Both the position numbers and the translations under genes were made by a program. 64,000 bases of DNA from Ignelater luminosus (taxonomy: Eukaryota > Arthropoda > Insecta > Coleoptera > Elateridae). The DNA lies in assembly GCA_011009095.1 (NCBI GenBank), contig VTPC01091276.1, forward strand, positions 20,594 through 84,593. The letters are read 5' to 3'. Positions 34,241 through 46,539 of this stretch are shown in pieces. The stretch's first letter is position 1. Each line of letters opens with the position of its first letter. Below the pieces are notes generated by a model, which was not told the origin of the DNA, searched no databases, and was given only the letters and a program-made list of their open reading frames with translations.

Positions 34241-35339
34241 AAGATTGGTTTGAGCGTATGCAAAATGACCTGCTGGTAAGGGCGAACAAACTTTATAAAT
34301 ATAAAAGGCTACATCAAGGTGCGCTCAGGAAGATATTATTATAATGAACAATATTAAAGAAAATCTGTTTTTCTAATACTGTTTTATTTATCGAGGTGCT
34401 CTCTTTACTGATAGAGTCTTAATTTCTTAAAATAACACATGAGGCTTCCTTGGATTATCAGGAGTTGCAGCTTTTATGTTCGAAATCTTTTCAGGCACCA
34501 GATCCATCTTACTGATGAATGCATTCCTTCAGAATCATGTCAATTCATTACTGGATTTATCATAAGTTTAATTTTTGAAATTGTTACTGTTTATATCAAA
34601 TCTGTGTTATTTGTGATTAAAGACATATATGGCGTGTTTCAGAAATCAATAAGGCAACACAGAGTGACATAGGTAGGTACCACATTGCTCTGCAGCTTCA
34701 CGTAGTCGACGCGGGACATAATACTACTCTTCTGAAATCAACTCTTAACTTGTAAACTGTTTTTTCTTTAAAATCTTGTATGGTGTAGTTAGAAACTTTT
34801 TTTCGTGCTTATACCATTGCATGATTAATTTAACCAGATAAATATCTGAGAAAGTTCTAATTCAAAATGACTTTCAATGAGGGTTGATTCTTACCGGTTT
34901 TTCGTTCTGAAACCTTACATTTTGTATTCATAATAACGATACGTTTTTAAATACTTTGATTCCAACTCTGTATAAATTGCATGCAAACGTTTTTTAAAAA
35001 ATTATTTTCCGGTAGTATGCTAATCAAATTGGAGTGTTTAAAAATTTAGGGATTTTTATGCAGTTTAATACACATATGCGGTAACAGAGATACAACCCAA
35101 CAAATAGAGTTTACAGAAAAAGGAAGGAAACACATCGTGTAATTGGTTGAAAACGAGAAAAAGACTTTATTATAAGTACGACAAGCGCCATCTATCATAG
35201 AGCAGCCGAGATAGAACAGCGTTGAGAAGGGTTTCCTACTGAACTAAGTAGGTAGAAAGCTTAACTGTCTGAGCGATGTCTGTCGCGGCAGCTGATAGAG
35301 CGAGCATGGAGAGAGAAAGTAGCTGTACTTAATCCATTT
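34241..35339. other. Spacer; right part may be the RTE-like element's 5' region
   Basis: No long open frame. From about 35130 the base composition changes (AAGCGCCATCTATC, then GAACAGCGTTGAGAAGG), a plausible 5' untranslated stretch of the LINE that begins coding near 35346. Confidence 0.4.
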
Positions 35340-38300
35340 GCGAAAATGGAGGAGTAACTAAAAAGATTAGGAGATTTACATAAAGATATGATGCAGAAAA
35401 TGACAGAAATGAAAAAAGAACAGAGAATATAAGGAAATGATGAAACAAGTCGTTAAATAAAACGTACAGTTACGGAAAGAGCTTAAAGAAATGAAGAAGA
35501 GAATGGAGAAAATGGAGATGAAAATAGAAAAAAAAAAGAAAGTTAAGAAACGTAATAATATTGTTATCAGGGAAATAGATACAGAAGAAGCAACTGCTAA
35601 AAATAAAGTGGAAACGATGATAAAAGAAGATAAATAGAGAAATAAAGGTAAAGAATGTTAAAATAAAAAACAAACAAGAAACAATAAAAAGTTAGCAATT
35701 GTCAAGATCGGAAATTATAATGATAAAATGAAGATCATGAAAGAAAAAAAAAAGCTAAAGCAAACTAGACTTTATATAGATGAGAACAGAACAGAGCATG
35801 AGCAGAAGATACAAATGATATTAAAAAGAAGAGCGATTAAAGAGAAAAGTTAAGTTAATGATGTTAAAAGTGCTTTTAAAAAGATATGGATTAAAACCTA
35901 AAAAAAATGGAAGAAACGGCCAAAGAATTAGAAAAATATTAAATAGATATTGCAGGATTACAAGACGTAAGATAGGCAGGAGGAGGAAAGATAGACAAAG
36001 CTAAATATGCAGTTTGGTATTCTGATGACAAAAAACAAGGATATGGAGAAACGGCTTTTATAGTACGAGGAAAAACTAAAGATACAATAATACAGTTTAA
36101 AGCTGGTATCATCCATAAAAAGACAAATAGTAATGAAAAAATGCTCTGTAATTCTCTGTAGCAACAAATATGTTATTAACAAGTACAAAGTTTTATCGAA
36201 AAGATATTTATAAAATCACATGGTTGATACCAGGTTCGGACACATGTAACCAAACAGATCATGTCTTAGTAAAGAACAGAGATATCTCCACGATAAAGGA
36301 CATACGATCGTATAGAGGTGCTAATATTGATTCGGATCATCTACTAGTAGTCATTAAATGCAAAATAGATTTGCAAGAGCTGAAATATCAGAAGACAATA
36401 AAAACACAATGGGATTTAAAAAAAACTAGATCAAGAAGAATTAAATAATAAATATCAATTAGAAGTTACAAAAGGATTACAAGATAAAGAAGGAAGTACT
36501 ATACATGAAGAATTAAGAATTATCAAAAACAGTATAAATGAAGCCGCAAAGAAATTATAGGATATAAGAAAAAACGAAGATATAATTATTGGTTTGAGCA
36601 AGAATGTGAAAAGGCAATTGAAAAAAGAATGAAGCGAGTAGAAAATGGCTCGAAACAAAAGATCAAGAAGATATGAACCGCTACAGGGAACATAGAAAGG
36701 AAGTAACAAAATTATGTAAAAAAAAGAAACGGCAGTGGTTTGAAAAGAAAGTAGATGAGTTAGAAAAAGATTGCAGAAATAATAATACCAGGGAGTTATA
36801 CAGTTATATAAACAAAGGAAAAAAGAAGAATGCAACGGTTAACATTTCAGGAAAGAAGTGGGAGAAATATTTTAAAGAATTAAACACACAAAAGAAAGAA
36901 GACAAAATGCAGAAGAACAAGAAGAAGGAGAAGAAGAAGAAAATGATAATGATCAGGGAAATATAAATGTAGGAGAACCTGTACAGGAAGAAATAGAGAA
37001 AGAAAAAGATGAAGGATATACAAGAATTAAAGTACACAAACTCAGAAATGAAGAAATAAGAAAAACATATCAAATAGAGACCGATAATATACTTAGGAAA
37101 AAAGAAAGAACAAAAATCAGTGAAGTGTAAAGGAGAGATGGGAAATACTGAAAGAAACCCTCATCCATCAAGCGAAGATCGTATGTGAAAAAAGCAAAAT
37201 AAAAATAGAAATGAAAAAAACAAAGTAGTGGACACAGGAAATAAAAGAAATAATCAAAAGAAACAAGCATGGAAAAATACAACATAACCAGCGAAGAGAC
37301 AAATAGACTGGAGTACATAGAAATTAGAAATAAAGTCAAGGTAATGGTAAAAGAAGCAAAAAGAAGAAGCTGGGAAAAATTTAGCAGAGAACTGGGAAAG
37401 GATTATAAAAATAATCACAGAGAATTCTGAAATAGAATAAGAAATATGAAGAGAAGAACAAGGAAAGAAATGAAAGGAATTAAAAATAAAGAAGGAGAAA
37501 TTAAAATAAAAAAAAACAGAAATATGAGAAATTTGGGAACACAACTGTGCTGACAAATTTAAAGAAATACAAGAAATTACAAATGAAATAGAGGAAAAAA
37601 GAAAAGAAAAAAGTAAAAAAAATGAAAGACGAGAAATAACATCAGACGAAGGTATAAGATGGATGCATATAATATACAATAAAACCTGTAAAATGGAAAG
37701 AATCCCTAAAGACTGGAAAAACAATTTAATTCTTCCTATATATAAAAAGGGAGACTGAACAAGCTGTGAGAACTACAGAGCGATCTGTCTCTCCTCGTTA
37801 GGATTTAAAGTGCACACACGAATACTAGAGAAGAGACTAAGAGCAAATATAGAAGGAGAACTAGAGGATGAGCAAGCTGCATTTAGCACGAACAAACAAA
37901 CGAACGATAATATAAGCATAATAAGAAAGAAATGGCAATAGATGGTGGGAAACGATTTTATCTAGCTTCTATCGACCTAAAGACAGCCTTCGACATGGTA
38001 GATAGAAGATCAATCTGGAGATGTCTACACCAGCTACAAATAAACAAGAAATTGATAAATGCCATATAAAGTACCAACAAAAATGTGAAAGGAAAAGTAC
38101 AGATCGGGGGCTACAGGTCAGGAATTTTCCAGATGGACAGAAGAGTGAAACAGGAAGACAGCATGAGCCCTCTATTTTTCATTATACTGATGGACAGAAT
38201 AATGAAAACTAAAGAGAAAACCCAAAAGCAACAATTGGATACAGACATCTCATCCATATAGAGCTGGATGGTCTAATGTATACCGACGATATAGTGCTGA

Positions 38301-38782
38301 TAGCAGATAGTAAAAGAAAAATGTAGTCGATAATAAACATATAGACAAATGAATTGGAACAAGTGAATATGGAAGTAAATATAGAAAAAAAATAATAATA
38401 ATACTAAATGATGAAACATTAACACAAGAGGACAAAACAATAATGTGTAACCAACAAAAACTAGAACCTAGTAACAACCTATGAATACTTAGGTAGCTTC
38501 ATAACAAATGACGGAAAACTTCACCTGGAAATAGCAAAGAAAAACAGAAGGCTAACAACATTGACCACGCATTAAATAAAATTATACTAAGCAAGAAAGA
38601 AATAGATATAAACACAAAAACAAAGGTGTACAATACAACAGCTCTACAATCACTACTATATGCTAGCGAGACTTGGGTACCCTTGGAAAAACACCAGCAA
38701 CATACTGTAGAAAGAAAAAGAAACCTCAGAAAGATAGCTGAGAAAGCAAAATACGACAGAATAAGAAATATACAAAAAAAGC

Positions 38783-38823
<41 letters not shown>

Positions 38824-38840
38824 CAGCAAACACGTTACTA
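35340..38840 (+). pseudogene. RTE-like LINE: coiled-coil, endonuclease and RT relic
   Basis: An A-rich coding strand. The start (35346) reads MEE, a stop, then a strongly charged, methionine-rich heptad stretch (DLHKDMMQKMTEMKKEQR and further Lys/Glu runs), a coiled coil as in LINE ORF1 proteins. The endonuclease follows from about 35900: DIAGLQDVR, then AKYAVWYSDDKKQGYG, an internal gap near 36140, then RKDIYKITWLIPGSDTCNQ and DHVLVKNRD. RT begins at about 37640 (IPKDWKNNLILPIYKKGD, then CENYRAICLSSLGFKV, then EDEQAAF); YTDDIVLIADS is at 38279-38310; the C-terminus keeps YEYLGSFITNDGK and LLYASETWVPL. I count well over ten stops or shifts. The endonuclease wording matches the so-called craniofacial development protein 2-like proteins, mostly RTE-type elements. 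Confidence 0.82.
38785..38823 (+). repeat. (AAT)13 microsatellite at the LINE 3' end
   Basis: Thirteen perfect AAT units directly after the last RT codons. LINEs of the RTE type often end in short tandem repeats, so this probably marks the insertion's 3' end. Confidence 0.9.
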
Positions 38841-41800
38841 GGCACCAGCATGTGATTAGTTTTAGAATCAATTAAGTCTAATTCATAATAGAACCTAAAA
38901 GCTAATTTAAGCATGTGACCCGTTTGCAAACTTTGTAGACAAATACAAGTTTTTCTCAGAGAATTTCTTCTGATTATTTAAAGACATAAATCAAAAAGCA
39001 TTTTTACTTTCAACTAGAGGAATTTGAACACTGAAGTCAGTCGAATTGAGTCTGTTTTTATTTTAAAATGGCATAGAGCATCCTGTTAAAGGTTGAAGAA
39101 CATCATCAAGAGAAACTCAGTTTTTATTCCATTATGTACTAAAATACCTAGTTTTGGTCGCCGATGAGTAAACGCAAGCTAGATTAGTAATTTTTCTATT
39201 TAGAAACTGCACCGTAACTTCTAACTATCAAGGTATTCAGAATTTAAAAACTTTAATTAAAAGATTTGTCTTTACTTCGCAAACTTCCTAGAGCAAATCA
39301 TTTTACAATATTGATTCACGAGTTCATTAACTTGATTAATAAGTTGAAAGATGGTGTTTTCTTGACATTTCTGACTTGATTTCTTTTGTTTTATGTGTTG
39401 TTTTGCATTTTGCAAATTAAAATAAATGCTAAATAATGGTTCTGCCGTCCTAGCTGGAGTTTTAGACTTGTTCCGGCCATAGATCAGCCTTTTCCCTTCC
39501 TGCAACCTGTGTTGCGGTGTTACAGTATTCGGCTGGAAATTGCTCTCACCACGCAACTCGATGAACCCCTATGCCCCAGGAAAGCGCCACACTTGTGAGG
39601 GTCGTACATTTGCAGTCTCCAAAATCCTTTTTGCCACCATCACCATTCCAGTACTACCGAGCTTTCCACTAAAGCGAGCACGTTTGGTGATAGGACCCAT
39701 CACAATCTTCAACGTCACCAAAGCTTGTACAAAGTTACTGTCATCAGATACAGTGTAAAACATATCGCAGTAATAGTATTGCCCGCCAACTGTCTTCGCC
39801 AAGCTGCCATTACTATCTCCGTCCATTTCCAGCTACTTACCGACGTCCTCTACCTCAGTTGGCATCCCAAACATTACTTCATTACAACAATGACGTCGTT
39901 GCGTACCATGTGACTAGACACAACGTCTGATACTGCAACCACCACACTATGACCGAAAGTGAAAGCAACCACTCGCAACTGATCCGACGACGTTTTAATT
40001 GATAACACATCACAGGCTAAAAAGGATCAAACCCCTAGAAGGCCTCCAATCAAGTTGAGAGTAGTAGTATAGTCAAGTATTAGATTCAATTTATGGAAGT
40101 TTAAAAAGGATTTAGTAAACATGAAATATAATTAGTTATCAAAACCATAAAACTAAAAGTAAGCAAGACTCTATAACTACAATTTTAAATAACTGTACTT
40201 GATTTTTCATTCTCCATTATAAGTTAACCTTCGACTCGTATCCTATAAAATTAGTCCTTAATGAATAAATTAACGCGTTTTTGTAATGAGACAAGGGCAA
40301 CAACGATAACATTATATCGTTCCCCTTGATAATACAATGTTGATCACATTAAAACCAATTTCGTATCTGTTACACTTCGGAAAATTTACAGAATGTACCT
40401 GTTACACAAACAATCTGTCTATCTTGGAAGATATTCTCTCTCGAATTTTCAGCGAGCTACGACTAACATATTTTCCAGTATATTAGCATGCATAATGAAT
40501 AATGTTCGTAAGTGCTAAAATGTAAATATTTAAAAATTAGTTTAAAAATTCTTGCTGCTAATGTGAAGTCGCGTAGGTGAATGCTTTGATAAAGAAAATT
40601 TAATAAGCGCAGCGCTCAGACGTTAATAATTCGAACGGGATGACATATTTCAAAAAATTCTCCCAAGAAAATTGAATTTTCTGTTTACACTCCGCCTCTC
40701 TCGTTGTTTTTTAAGCAGAAGATTTCGCCCCTTACTAAAAACAAATAACTTTCATCAGTTCCGTCGTGCTTTTTAATTAACGATAATCTGAAAATATTTT
40801 TGAACATATTTCTGCTGCTTCATAAAGAAGAAGTTAACGAAAAACTTTGAACAAACTATTAAAAGTAAATCCGATTCAGCAGAGACGACGCTCCCCTATT
40901 TTTGTAGCTTCCGCGCTGTAAACAGAAAAGTTTTTAAAGTACAAAGATTCTCGCATTCTTTATGTAAGAAAATACGCGATTTCGATGAGAAATTTTCTGC
41001 TATTGCCTCATTCCTTTACGTCCCGTTTCCTTATAAGAGTTAAACAAACTTTTTCATCTTGTTAACTTTCCTTTACACTCACAATCAGTCTGTCTTACTT
41101 CCGAAATATTAATAATATCTGCCATGTTTATGGGGCGATAAACCATCTTGCAAATTCCACACACCTGTGTTCAAGGAAAACGAAACAAGAAAAAATCGCA
41201 AAAACTGCTCTCGCAAAGAAGGAAGAGAATTAAGAAATTGATGGAAGCGCATCAGACTAGGCACACTGAAATAAAACCGCGCAGAAACTTCACAGCTTCA
41301 AAAGAAAGTCTTGATTTATTTATTTTTGCAGGCTGTGTCGCCCCGGGTGTATTTTTGACACATGAATTCGAGAATTTCCGCAGGACATCCCTTCTAAAGG
41401 ATTGAATTACGCATTTGAAAGGATCAAGTTCCAAGAGCATTCAAGACCCTATTACATATTTATAAGAATTAAAACTTCTAGGCGTAAGGCCAAAAGCCTA
41501 AGACCAAAATATATATATAGGAAAATATACGGGGGATGCGTTAATATTTAATAAGGTGAAACATAAATTTCCTTTTACAAAAGACCGTTTATAATTAGAT
41601 ATTCAAATTTATTGCCGTATCGAAGAAAATTATGGTTTATGAGGATAAACTTTATATTGGCAGCGATTTATGTTGCTTTATGCGAACATAGATGTGACAT
41701 TTACACGACTGTGAATAGTATATTGAACTTAAAATGTGACTGAAAATTAAACTACGATTTGCATACCTAATTCAAGGATTATACTAAACAATTCCATGTT

Positions 41801-42303
41801 TAAACAACAAAAACTGAAGCCGTCCGACATTCAATAAACTTCTACAGGTTATAACGGCAAGACTTCAAAATATACTCTACTGATCTGGTTTATAAAAATA
41901 AGAAAGAACAATATATTTGTAACACTAAAAATATTTATTTGACCCTATGTGGAGAGCAATGGATTCATTGGTATTGGGGTATCTACCAATTCAGCTCAAA
42001 GAAGAAAGAAAACTCTGTGCTTTCAAGTCAATCAAAGAAATGAACCAATAAAACGTAAACTGTCTGTGGGAACTTTTTTTAATTATAATCTTTTATAGAA
42101 TTACAAGATCTTGACTTAACAAAACTCAAAATTAATTTGTTATCCCCCGTTACCAAGACGATCATGATCACATCCAAAAAAGCGTTATACATTCTTTGAA
42201 ATCATTTTTTTAGCAATGCCGCGCCATTTGCCCGTTGACAGATCACAATTTGGCAGAGAGCAGCCCAATAAATCTTACTAGTCATATTGTATTGTTGATC
42301 TTG
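38841..42303. other. Mostly no gene; one unexplained open stretch
   Basis: AT-rich, no element termini seen. The exception is a minus-strand frame at 39272-39826, listed separately. A lysine-rich 85-codon frame at 41148-41405 has no recognisable motif. Confidence 0.45.
39272..39826 (-). pseudogene. Unrecognised reading frame with one stop
   Basis: 185 codons in one frame, interrupted only by TAG at 39569-39571. The first half (MDGDSNGSLAKTVGGQYYYC and on to RARFSGKLGSTG) is balanced in composition, in contrast to the low-complexity frames nearby. The second half starts ELRGESNFQPNTVTPQHRLQ and ends in a polar, lysine-rich tail. G+C is higher over the first half than in its flanks. I do not recognise the protein. 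It may be an old element gene or chance; no partner domains lie next to it. Confidence 0.3.
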
Positions 42304-44900
42304 TCATTCTGGCCATTCGTAGCTGTGCAAGCGCTTCACAGTCATATCATCCTGTCCGCCACACAGCACGCATGAAGAAGTGTCGACGACGGAGGTGTGC
42401 CTGCCAATAGTAGTGCCCTGTGTGCAGTCTGAAGCAGGCCACGGGCATGTCTCTGGGAAGGTCGTGAGGCAGGCAGCCACTGGGTTCCAACAGATAGGAC
42501 CACTGATTGCCCTCCGCACCCACAGCATGCCTTAGCGTTACTTCTAGCAGTTTTCTTTGCTTTGCTGAATTCCAACGGTACTTAGGGTTGCTGCTTCTCA
42601 GAGCCCCTTTTGACAGTCTATCAGCTTTCTCGTTTCCCCTGATTCCACAATGACTAGCGAAAGACGGGAGAGAAGCGTCGGGGGAGAGCAACCGGGAAAG
42701 GAGAAGGGACGACACGAGCGGTGGATGGGCGAAAAGGGTTTGGTTGGTGGACTTGGGGGGCACAAATAGAACACGTAGGTAAGGGTGAGGGTAGAAGGCT
42801 AAGGCAGAAGGGATATATAGGATAATAAAAATAGGGAGGGTAAAATATTAAGATAATTAAGGAAACGGTAAAAAGGCGATTACAAATATAGATAAGGAAG
42901 TAACATATCAGGAACCAATCTAGCACAAACTAACCTAATAAAAAAAGTGCGAAGACAAACGATTAAAGTGACACTAAATTCACATGTAGGCAGATAGTCC
43001 ACCCAGACCCTATTAACTCTGACATCAGTTGCCGACTGACAGCGTTGAACAGTTATCTTCCAGGGACGTGAGAGCCAGAATAGCTGCCTGAAAATCAATG
43101 AGAAGAACTGCTTCATTTTCGCGTTTAAGGGCTAGGAGGACAGCCTTTGCCTCCCGGCTGCCTGCGAGATCTGAAAGTATTCTGCGTGGACTCCTGCACC
43201 CCCATTATCACATCCCATCGGCTCGATCAAGTCCAACCTCGCCTTAAGGATATGGCGCACCAAAAGATCCTTAACTGCATGTCCTCTTATACTCTCTCTT
43301 TTATATCCACAATCATATGCCTCTTTGAGCTTGGACACAGAGAAGTCGCTGAGTGGGCGACTTATAGTTTTCCCAGTAGCCCATCTCCAGGCGATTTACT
43401 TTTTCATTTAGACTTATTACTGCCATGTCTTTTCTTATCGATAGGTTTGCAATTACATTAATGGGGGTAGAGCTGGGACATCCAGTTATCAATCTCGGGA
43501 CTTGGTTCTGAGTTCTATGTGGTTTGACCACTGCAACTTAGTGTCAAGCTAAACCCCTAAATAAGTAGCTGTTTTCGTTTCACTCGTAGAGTAAAGATAG
43601 TCCTCCTTGTTGCTTCTAGACAGTGCAAACAGTCAAAATTCCACTTTTGCTGGGTTAGTGTCTGTTCATTCTCATCAGCCCAAAATGAAAGTTGAGCTAA
43701 GGTCTGGTTTATGGTCGCCTTTATCTTACTGCTGGTTGCTCAAATGCCTAAGTCATCTGCATAAAGTAAAGCTTGGCTACCAGAGATACCCTGGACTGCA
43801 GCAATAACATTGTTGATCAATTAATTAAAGACAACAGGGCTGATGACAGATTCTTGAAGCAGTCTTTGCCTGGTCTGCCTGTACTGAGAGAGACCTCCCC
43901 CATACTTTACTTTGCGAGTGAAAAGAAGACATAGTTCTGTATATTTCCTTTGAGGCCGAGGGGTTGTAGTTTTTCTCTCCATGCCCGGTCAAAGACAGTT
44001 CTAAAATCAATGAATACAACCAAAGTACTCTGCTTGCGGTGAAAACCGTCCTTAATCTCCTGAGTTAGCCCGGCAACTTGCTCTATTGGCCCTCTATGTC
44101 ATCTAAAGCCTGACTGCCTGTTTGATATTAGCTTGTTCCTTTCAATTACTACTTGTAGCCTGCGCAGTAACATTCTCTCATATACTTTGAAGAATGCGCT
44201 CGTTGATAATCGGGCCAGAAGCTTGCGGGCGTGTTTGGTTGCTTGTTCGTTTCAATTACTACTTGTAGCCTGCGCAGTAACATTCTCTCATATACTTTGA
44301 AGAATACGCTCGTTGATAATCGGGCCAGAAGTTTGCGGGCGTGTTTGGTTCCTTGCCCTTCTTGGGGGTAGGAAGAACTTCCACCTTAAGCTATTCGCAC
44401 GGATAGTGCGACCTCCAAACAAGGTTTGTGAAGACCAAAACGCAAGTCCGAGCTTTCAGTCCAAGATGCTTCAGGAACTCAGGGTGTATTTCATCTGAGC
44501 CGGAATTCTTCCTGTTTTTATTTTTTTAGGGCCAGATTAAACTCAAAGTAGGTAAAATCGGAATATATCAAGGTCATCTTCTCCTCTGATGGGAAGTCTG
44601 TCATCAGTTTAGTTTCTGGGGGTGAAGTTGCTTATTTTTGCATAGTGATTGTAGAAAAACTTTGCTATTTTGGGATCAGATGTGAGCAGGCCTGCACCGT
44701 TGGCAAAAGGATTACTCTTTCTGGGACTACTGTTGTTATTCAACACTGGAACAAAACGGTGACCTTTTAGCCCGTCTTCTCGGGAATCGAGTCCGCTTAG
44801 GAAAGATCCCGTTTACCGTACATTATTCTTTTCCTAAGAAGTGCAGCTTTCTGTTTAAGATCTTGCCTATCAAGCCTGATAAATCATTAGAACTTACAAT
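42304..44900 (-). pseudogene. LINE with RT, RNase H and C-terminal cysteine finger
   Basis: Minus strand, read from right to left. The linker has RKSNPFANGAGLLTSDPKIA (near 44710) and HPEFLKHLG (near 44480). The RT passes KVEVLPTPKKGKEP, then YERMLLRRLQV and QSGFR, then FIDFRTVFDRAWREKL (near 44000), SQYRQTRQ, and the catalytic YADD at 43752-43763. RNase H follows: CDNGGAGVHAEYFQIS (near 43190), LIDFQAAILAL (near 43100), then HCGIRGNEKADRLSKGA (near 42640). The end holds LPRDMPVACFRLHTGH and CVLCGGQDDMTVKRLHS, a CxxC...H finger typical after RNase H in R1/I/jockey-type LINEs. RNase H blocks are separated by a 250-bp stretch that does not read. A 110-bp tandem duplication sits in RT (44131-44350). 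Confidence 0.85.
44131..44350 (+). repeat. 110-bp tandem duplication within LINE RT
   Basis: 44131-44240 is repeated at 44241-44350 with only about three substitutions. 110 is not a multiple of three, so it shifts the RT frame. The duplication therefore happened after, or as, this copy died. Confidence 0.93.
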
Positions 44901-46419
44901 GTATCACAAGTAGAAAGATCTTATTAATCTTTAAAGTTTTTCAAAAAATGTGTTTAGTAGCGGTAAAGCTCTGCTTTAAATTCCGTTCAGATATTTTCAT
45001 TTTGTGAGACCTAATTATTTTATTTCACATAAAGTTATTTGTTAAACTATTAAATTTAGACTAACAAAAATATTTTGGTTAAAAGCTTGTCGAGTTTTAA
45101 ATTACCAGTTTGTATGTACGTTTTTGTATAATTTTTCTGTCGCCAAGCCCGATGAATCTCTCGGAAACCCTTATTTTCAAAGACCATTAAGGACGTCCGA
45201 GTACAAATTACAATGTACCAACAAGCTGTAAAAACTTTCCATTTATGGTATAGTTGCCCATGTATCTTTCTTTCTCCCAGGGTGAAACTGACTGTACGTA
45301 TAATCGAGACCGGCGCGCAGCGTAGTCTCGGAAGGACATTCATTCTGGCTTTAGCTTCCGTAAAGGGCACAGATGTAAGCAGGCTTTACATATCTTTTGC
45401 TGCAAGTTCTTTGTTTAACAGTTGATGCTTAGTGGGAATTCAATCGAAGGTGGCTCTGTGAAATTCCATAGACGTTCTTTCGTGACGGATTTAGACAAAG
45501 TGTGAACTTGTAGACAATCTGGTATAATTTGCCAAGTCAGTTTTCTTTTGTGTAAAGGCAATTTAACTGTCGAGCTTAGACCGGAGTTACCGGGATCGTA
45601 CAAAAATTGAAAGTTAAGTTTCTGTTTTTGGATTTAATTAAATATCTTGTGAGCAAGTGTTTGCTGTTTTGTTGTCATGAGAAAAGAACTATACCGTTGG
45701 ACAATCCCTCTATAATTTTTTATATATCTGAGCGTCGCAATAGGCACCGTGTTGTGAACAAAATTAAGTTTCTTTAATAATAGCTTTGAAGGCGCTCTGG
45801 TTTAATTCATGCTGTAGTGTCGGACAGTTGTGTGAGAATTCAGGCGCGAGCAAGCGTTTGTCGATCACCTAAGCAATCATCTGAGGCCGCTGACTACCGA
45901 CAAACCTTGTTACTTGAAAAAAAAGCCCCTTCTGAATTCAGCTGGTGAGCTTCGAAAATAGCCCAGGCAGTAGTGTTGCTTATTTTTGGATAGTGATTGT
46001 AGAAGAACTTTGCTAGTTTGGGATCAGATGTGAGCAGGTCTGCACCGTTGGTAAAAGGATTACAATGTTATTTGTAGTTAAATTTTATTGTTGTTTAGCG
46101 CAATATTTGCAAATTTCTTTTAGAAAGAATCTTCGAAATTTAAATTAAAGGATATAGCAATTAGATTTGTGAAACAAACGTTCGGAAGCAGCGTTAAGAT
46201 TTAATTGTTTATTTGTTCTCTTATATGCATATGCGCTAATTAATCACCAATGTTATTCTTTTGTTTGCATATTTAATGTTTATTTGGTATGTAAGGGTGT
46301 ATTGAATTGATCACCCCAATAAAATGTTGGTGTCATCAGCATTTACGAAACTAGAACGTTATTATAGCAGATTTTGAATATTTTAATAGATAAAGTGGCT
46401 ATTGTGAGTAATTCAGGTA
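44901..46419. other. No clear gene; includes a displaced LINE scrap
   Basis: Two minus-strand frames (45056-45370, 104 codons; 45415-45603, 62 codons) lie near each other in different frames and show no known motif. A 90-bp piece of the LINE to the left recurs at about 45969-46060. Confidence 0.45.
45969..46060 (-). repeat. Second copy of a LINE linker fragment
   Basis: Matches 44626-44716 over about 90 bp in the same orientation with several substitutions; both hold GGGATCAGATGTGAGCAG. The flanks do not match, so this is a separate scrap or a broken duplication. Confidence 0.85.
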
Positions 46420-46539
46420 AGCCCATATACAGAGTGTTATTTTCAGTAAAGCTCGTATACAGGGTGATATTTTATGAGCAGCCTACATACAGGGTGTTAC
46501 TTTGTAAGGGATCCATATACTGGGTGTTAGTCTACGAGA
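46420..46539 (+). repeat. Four 30-bp tandem repeats with an ATACAGGGTG core
   Basis: Units start at 46420, 46450, 46480 and 46510. Each has a TATACAGGGTG-type core (AGAGTG, GGGTG, GGGTG, then CTGGGTG) followed by an AT-rich half. Units are diverged but keep length exactly. An open frame across them is a by-product, since 30 is a multiple of three. A similar core occurs at the ends of many insect transposons. Confidence 0.85.

Noticed and set aside
35470-37724. Long minus-strand open frames rich in Phe, Ser, Leu and Ile that look like membrane proteins
   Set aside because: They are the complement of an A-rich LINE coding strand and lie exactly opposite its domains.
38626-38871. Frames with an Asn or Ile homopolymer tract
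   Set aside because: The tract is the translated (AAT)13 microsatellite; the frames are the LINE C-terminus and its shadow.
45056-45603. Two neighbouring minus-strand frames as exons of a host gene
   Set aside because: Frames differ, no splice signals could be argued with confidence, and no protein was recognised.
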